Source: an uncultured Lachnospiraceae bacterium (GTDB lineage Bacteria; Bacillota; Clostridia; Lachnospirales; Lachnospiraceae). From it: a stretch of 54,853 nucleotides of DNA. Shown here in pieces: positions 52,640 to 54,853 of the stretch. The notes under the pieces are model-generated. The model saw nothing but the letters and a program-made list of their open reading frames with translations, made no database searches and was not told the DNA's origin. The stretch is from assembly GCA_902789175.1 (NCBI GenBank), contig CADANF010000030.1, forward strand, positions 1 to 54,853. Reading direction: 5' to 3'. Position numbers and translations under genes: made by a program. How positions within the stretch are numbered: the stretch's first letter is position 1; each line of letters begins with the position of its first letter.

Positions 52640-53373
52640 TGAAAAAAATTGTCATTGAATATTTATATCCTGAAGTATGTAACCTCTATGGAGATACATT
52701 TAACGTAAGATATCTTGAAGAATCAGTCGCTCTCACAAATGAAGTAGAGGTGGTAGAAACTGCTCTTACAGATGAACCAAGATTCGTAAATGAAGAAGTT
52801 GATTTTATCTATATGGGATCGATGTCGGAAAGAACTCAGGAGATAGTTATAAAGAAATTAAAACCATATAAGGACAGGATAATTGAACTTATTGATAAGG
52901 GCTGTCCTATGCTTTTTACAGGTAATGCTATAGAAATCTTCGGAGATAAGATAGAAGGTAAGAACAGGGGGGTATCAGGCCTTGGAATAACCGGACTTAC
53001 TGCAAAAAGAGATATGATGAAGCGTTATAATACCCTTTACTTAGGTAAGATGGAAGGGCTGGATTCTCTTATTATGGGACATAAAGCAGTTTTTAGCTTT
53101 AGTTTTGGTGATAATAAGAAGAACTATGCTTTTCATTCAATACATGGATGTGGAATTAATAAAGAATCAGAATATGAAGGATATAGAAAGAATAACTTTT
53201 TAGCTACATATCTGATAGGACCACTGTTTATCCTTAATCCGGATCTTTTAAGAAAATATATGAAAGATATGGGAGTAGAAGAACCACGTCTTAAATTTGA
53301 AAAAGAAATGGATGAAACATATAAGATAAGACTTAGAGAATTCGAAAGTGAGAAGACAAATTTTCTCCAATAA
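52639..53373 (+). CDS. gatD: GatD-like glutamine amidotransferase homologue lacking the catalytic dyad
   Basis: 244 residues, overlapping murT by one base. It aligns along its length with GatD of S. aureus: IEYLYPEVCNLYGDTFNVRYL at the start and ATYLIGPLFILNP near the end. The nucleophile position (C94, ICGGYQFLG) reads FTGNAIEIFG with G95, and the catalytic His position (H189, TYLHGP) reads TYLIGP with I193. A nearby C89 lies outside the elbow. By hand alignment the protein cannot hydrolyse glutamine in the normal way; it may serve MurT structurally, with free ammonia as donor, or have another role. Confidence 0.82.
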   Translation: MKKIVIEYLYPEVCNLYGDTFNVRYLEESVALTNEVEVVETALTDEPRFVNEEVDFIYMGSMSERTQEIVIKKLKPYKDRIIELIDKGCPMLFTGNAIEIFGDKIEGKNRGVSGLGITGLTAKRDMMKRYNTLYLGKMEGLDSLIMGHKAVFSFSFGDNKKNYAFHSIHGCGINKESEYEGYRKNNFLATYLIGPLFILNPDLLRKYMKDMGVEEPRLKFEKEMDETYKIRLREFESEKTNFLQ

Positions 53374-53400
53374 CAAATGATTGAAAGGACATAATGTAAA

Positions 53401-54651
53401 ATGGGTAAAGAAGTTTTTATGCAGTATGAATCTGAAGTAAGATCATATTGCAGGATTTTTGATCAGGAACTTGCTACAGCAAAGGGAGCTAAGATCACTG
53501 ATGTAAACGGAAAAGAATATATTGATTTTTTCTGTGGAGCCGGTGCGCTTAATTATGGACATAATAATCCATATATCAAAGAAAAGATCATTGATTATAT
53601 TGAGAAAGATGGCATAATGCATGCCATGGATATGCATACAGAGGCCAAGGAGGCATTCATCTCATATTTCCAGGAAAATATCCTTAAACCAAGAAATATG
53701 GATTATAAGATCATGTTTCCGGGGCCAACTGGAACTAATGGTGTTGAAGCTGCATTAAAACTGGCAAGAAAAGTAAAGAAGAGATCAGAAATCTGGTGCC
53801 TTATGGGATGTTTCCATGGTATGACCTTAGGAACACTCTCTCTTACGGCGGAAAGAGGAGCAAGACACGGAGCAGGTGTACCACTTACAAATGTTACACA
53901 TATTCCAGCTCCATATATGTTTGATGGACTTGATACAGTTAAATATATGCAGACTTTAGTAGACGATGATCATTCAGGTGTTGAAAAGCCGGCTGCTCTT
54001 ATACTTGAAACAGTTCAGGCGGAAGGCGGTATTCAGGTATTTGGTGTAGATTATCTTAAAGCAGTAAGAGAATTCTGCGATAAAAATGATATTTTGCTTA
54101 TCATTGATGATGTTCAGGTTGGCTGTGGAAGAACTGGATCATTTTTCTCATTTGAAAGAGCAGGCATTCAGCCGGATATATTTGTATTATCAAAATCAGT
54201 AGGTGGATATGGATTTCCATTTGCACTTACATTATTCAGACCAGAATTAGATATTTGGAGTCCGGGGGAGCATAATGGAACTTTCCGAGGTAACCAGCTT
54301 GCTATGGTTGCTGCGCGTGCTGCTTTAGAACTCTTTAATAATAATCATATGGAAGAAGAGACTAAGAGAAAGTCCAAGATAATAGAGGAATTTTTAAATA
54401 ATGAGATCAAGCCGCTTGATGACAGGTTTGAAGTAAGAGGTATTGGATTCATCTGGGGAATCGATACCCATGACAGTGATCTTAGCAAGCGTGTATCAGT
54501 CCGTGCTTTTAGCAATGGCCTCATTATGGAAAGAGCTGGAAGAAGAGATGAAGTGGATAAAGTTATGCCACCTCTTATCATTGACGATGAAACTCTAATA
54601 AAGGGTCTTAATATTTTGAAAAAAAGTTTTGTAGAAGAACTGGGAAAATAA
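53401..54651 (+). CDS. Class III PLP aminotransferase, diaminobutyrate aminotransferase (EctB)-like
   Basis: 416 residues with fold-type I, class III marks: FPGPTGTNGVEAALKLARK, MGCFHGMTLG, 'IDDVQVGCGRTGSFF' (D stacking with PLP) and LSKSVGGYGFP with the PLP lysine K265, then HNGTFRGNQLAMVAA. The LETVQAEGGIQV and FRPELDIWSPGEHNGTF elements match 2,4-diaminobutyrate:2-oxoglutarate aminotransferases (EctB/Dat). No EctA or EctC is visible, so the product may be diaminobutyrate for another pathway. The end of the window begins 200 nt after its stop, and it stands 27 nt after the gatD-like gene. Confidence 0.85.
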   Translation: MGKEVFMQYESEVRSYCRIFDQELATAKGAKITDVNGKEYIDFFCGAGALNYGHNNPYIKEKIIDYIEKDGIMHAMDMHTEAKEAFISYFQENILKPRNMDYKIMFPGPTGTNGVEAALKLARKVKKRSEIWCLMGCFHGMTLGTLSLTAERGARHGAGVPLTNVTHIPAPYMFDGLDTVKYMQTLVDDDHSGVEKPAALILETVQAEGGIQVFGVDYLKAVREFCDKNDILLIIDDVQVGCGRTGSFFSFERAGIQPDIFVLSKSVGGYGFPFALTLFRPELDIWSPGEHNGTFRGNQLAMVAARAALELFNNNHMEEETKRKSKIIEEFLNNEIKPLDDRFEVRGIGFIWGIDTHDSDLSKRVSVRAFSNGLIMERAGRRDEVDKVMPPLIIDDETLIKGLNILKKSFVEELGK

Positions 54652-54767
54652 TACTTATATCCCTTAAAACTTGGGAACTTTGAAATTTTTTTACACCCTA
54701 AAACGACGCAAATAAGCCATTCTTTTTAGAAACGAAAAAAAACTTTAAAAATATTTCAAAAAAGTGG

Positions 54768-54796
54768 TTGACGTATCCGTTTTAGGGTGTTATTAT
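54768..54796 (+). promoter_or_regulatory. Strong promoter at the window end, flanked by 13-bp inverted sites
   Basis: TTGACG (54768-54773), a 17-nt spacer and TATTAT (54791-54796), with an A-tract-rich upstream region. The spacer contains CGTTTTAGGGTGT (54778-54790), the exact reverse complement of ACACCCTAAAACG at 54693-54705. The gene it drives lies beyond the window; the about 50-nt visible leader has no recognised element. Confidence 0.7.
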
Positions 54797-54853
54797 AAAC
54801 AAGCTGTCAGCGATGAGGGCAAACAACGAAAGCCTTCAAAGCCCAGTAAAATC

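Noticed and set aside
54768-54853. rRNA operon promoter and leader
   Set aside because: The promoter is strong and A-tract rich, but the visible leader shows no recognisable rRNA processing element, and the gene is outside the window.

Overview
The window looks like the chromosome of a low-GC anaerobic Firmicute of the class Clostridia, most likely family Lachnospiraceae (Butyrivibrio/Pseudobutyrivibrio/Lachnospira type). The reasons are the AT-rich, AGA-rich coding style, the YesL/DUF624 protein behind a sugar ABC permease, several c-di-GMP proteins, a DUF5711-type/CvpA-type pair, and a PD-(D/E)XK-like protein of a kind I associate from memory with this family. The family assignment is inference from gene content; no rRNA is present.

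Layout. 1-1072: tail of a sugar ABC permease and a YesL-like membrane protein. 1207-6745: a Dlt-like operon in the order MBOAT, SGNH protein, PLP decarboxylase-like enzyme, acyl carrier protein, AMP-forming ligase. It is probably an exported-polymer esterification system that carries its own amino-acid-modifying enzyme. 6964-11327: a lipoprotein GH3 glucosidase and an EAL phosphodiesterase. 11592-12710(-): an ArsB/SLC13-type transporter. 12857-16152: zinc uptake operon znuA-znuC-znuB plus a lipoprotein, behind a Fur-family box. 16293-20661: diguanylate cyclase, TetR regulator, two-component pair. 20737-26573: M23 peptidase, then an MMPL transporter with a heptad-repeat lipoprotein. 26641-28351(-): GT2 and PAP2 genes. 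28547-35668: ppk, a sensor kinase fused to a GerMN-like lipoprotein domain, and comEC. 35669-38800 is an accessory insertion between comEC and rpsT/holA: a strictly periodic 73-bp repeat array, a PD-(D/E)XK-like protein, a mobile-looking repeat and a decaying ABC transporter. 38962-45630: rpsT, holA, a 23-bp tandem repeat array, glgB, an LPG-synthase-type membrane protein, a histidine phosphatase and ung. 45838-47873: leucine T-box and leuA. 47969-53373: coiled-coil membrane protein, DUF5711-type protein, CvpA, murT and a gatD-like gene that lacks its catalytic residues. 53401-54651: class III aminotransferase, followed by a strong promoter whose gene lies outside the window.

The most unusual items are: (i) seven 37-bp inverted-repeat-bearing repeats separated by exactly 36 bp, CRISPR-like in geometry but with spacers belonging to only two related families; (ii) a small palindromic element flanked by CTAG, present three times, which has apparently entered a terminator loop, supplies the stop codon of ung and abuts a truncated ABC permease; (iii) the kinase-lipoprotein fusion joined by tandem 45-bp repeats; (iv) a MurT/GatD pair whose GatD lacks both catalytic residues; (v) the Dlt-like operon with a PLP decarboxylase-like gene. 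In-frame or intergenic minisatellites recur in several loci (kinase linker, comEC three times, glgB tail, the 23-bp array), suggesting a slippage-prone lineage.
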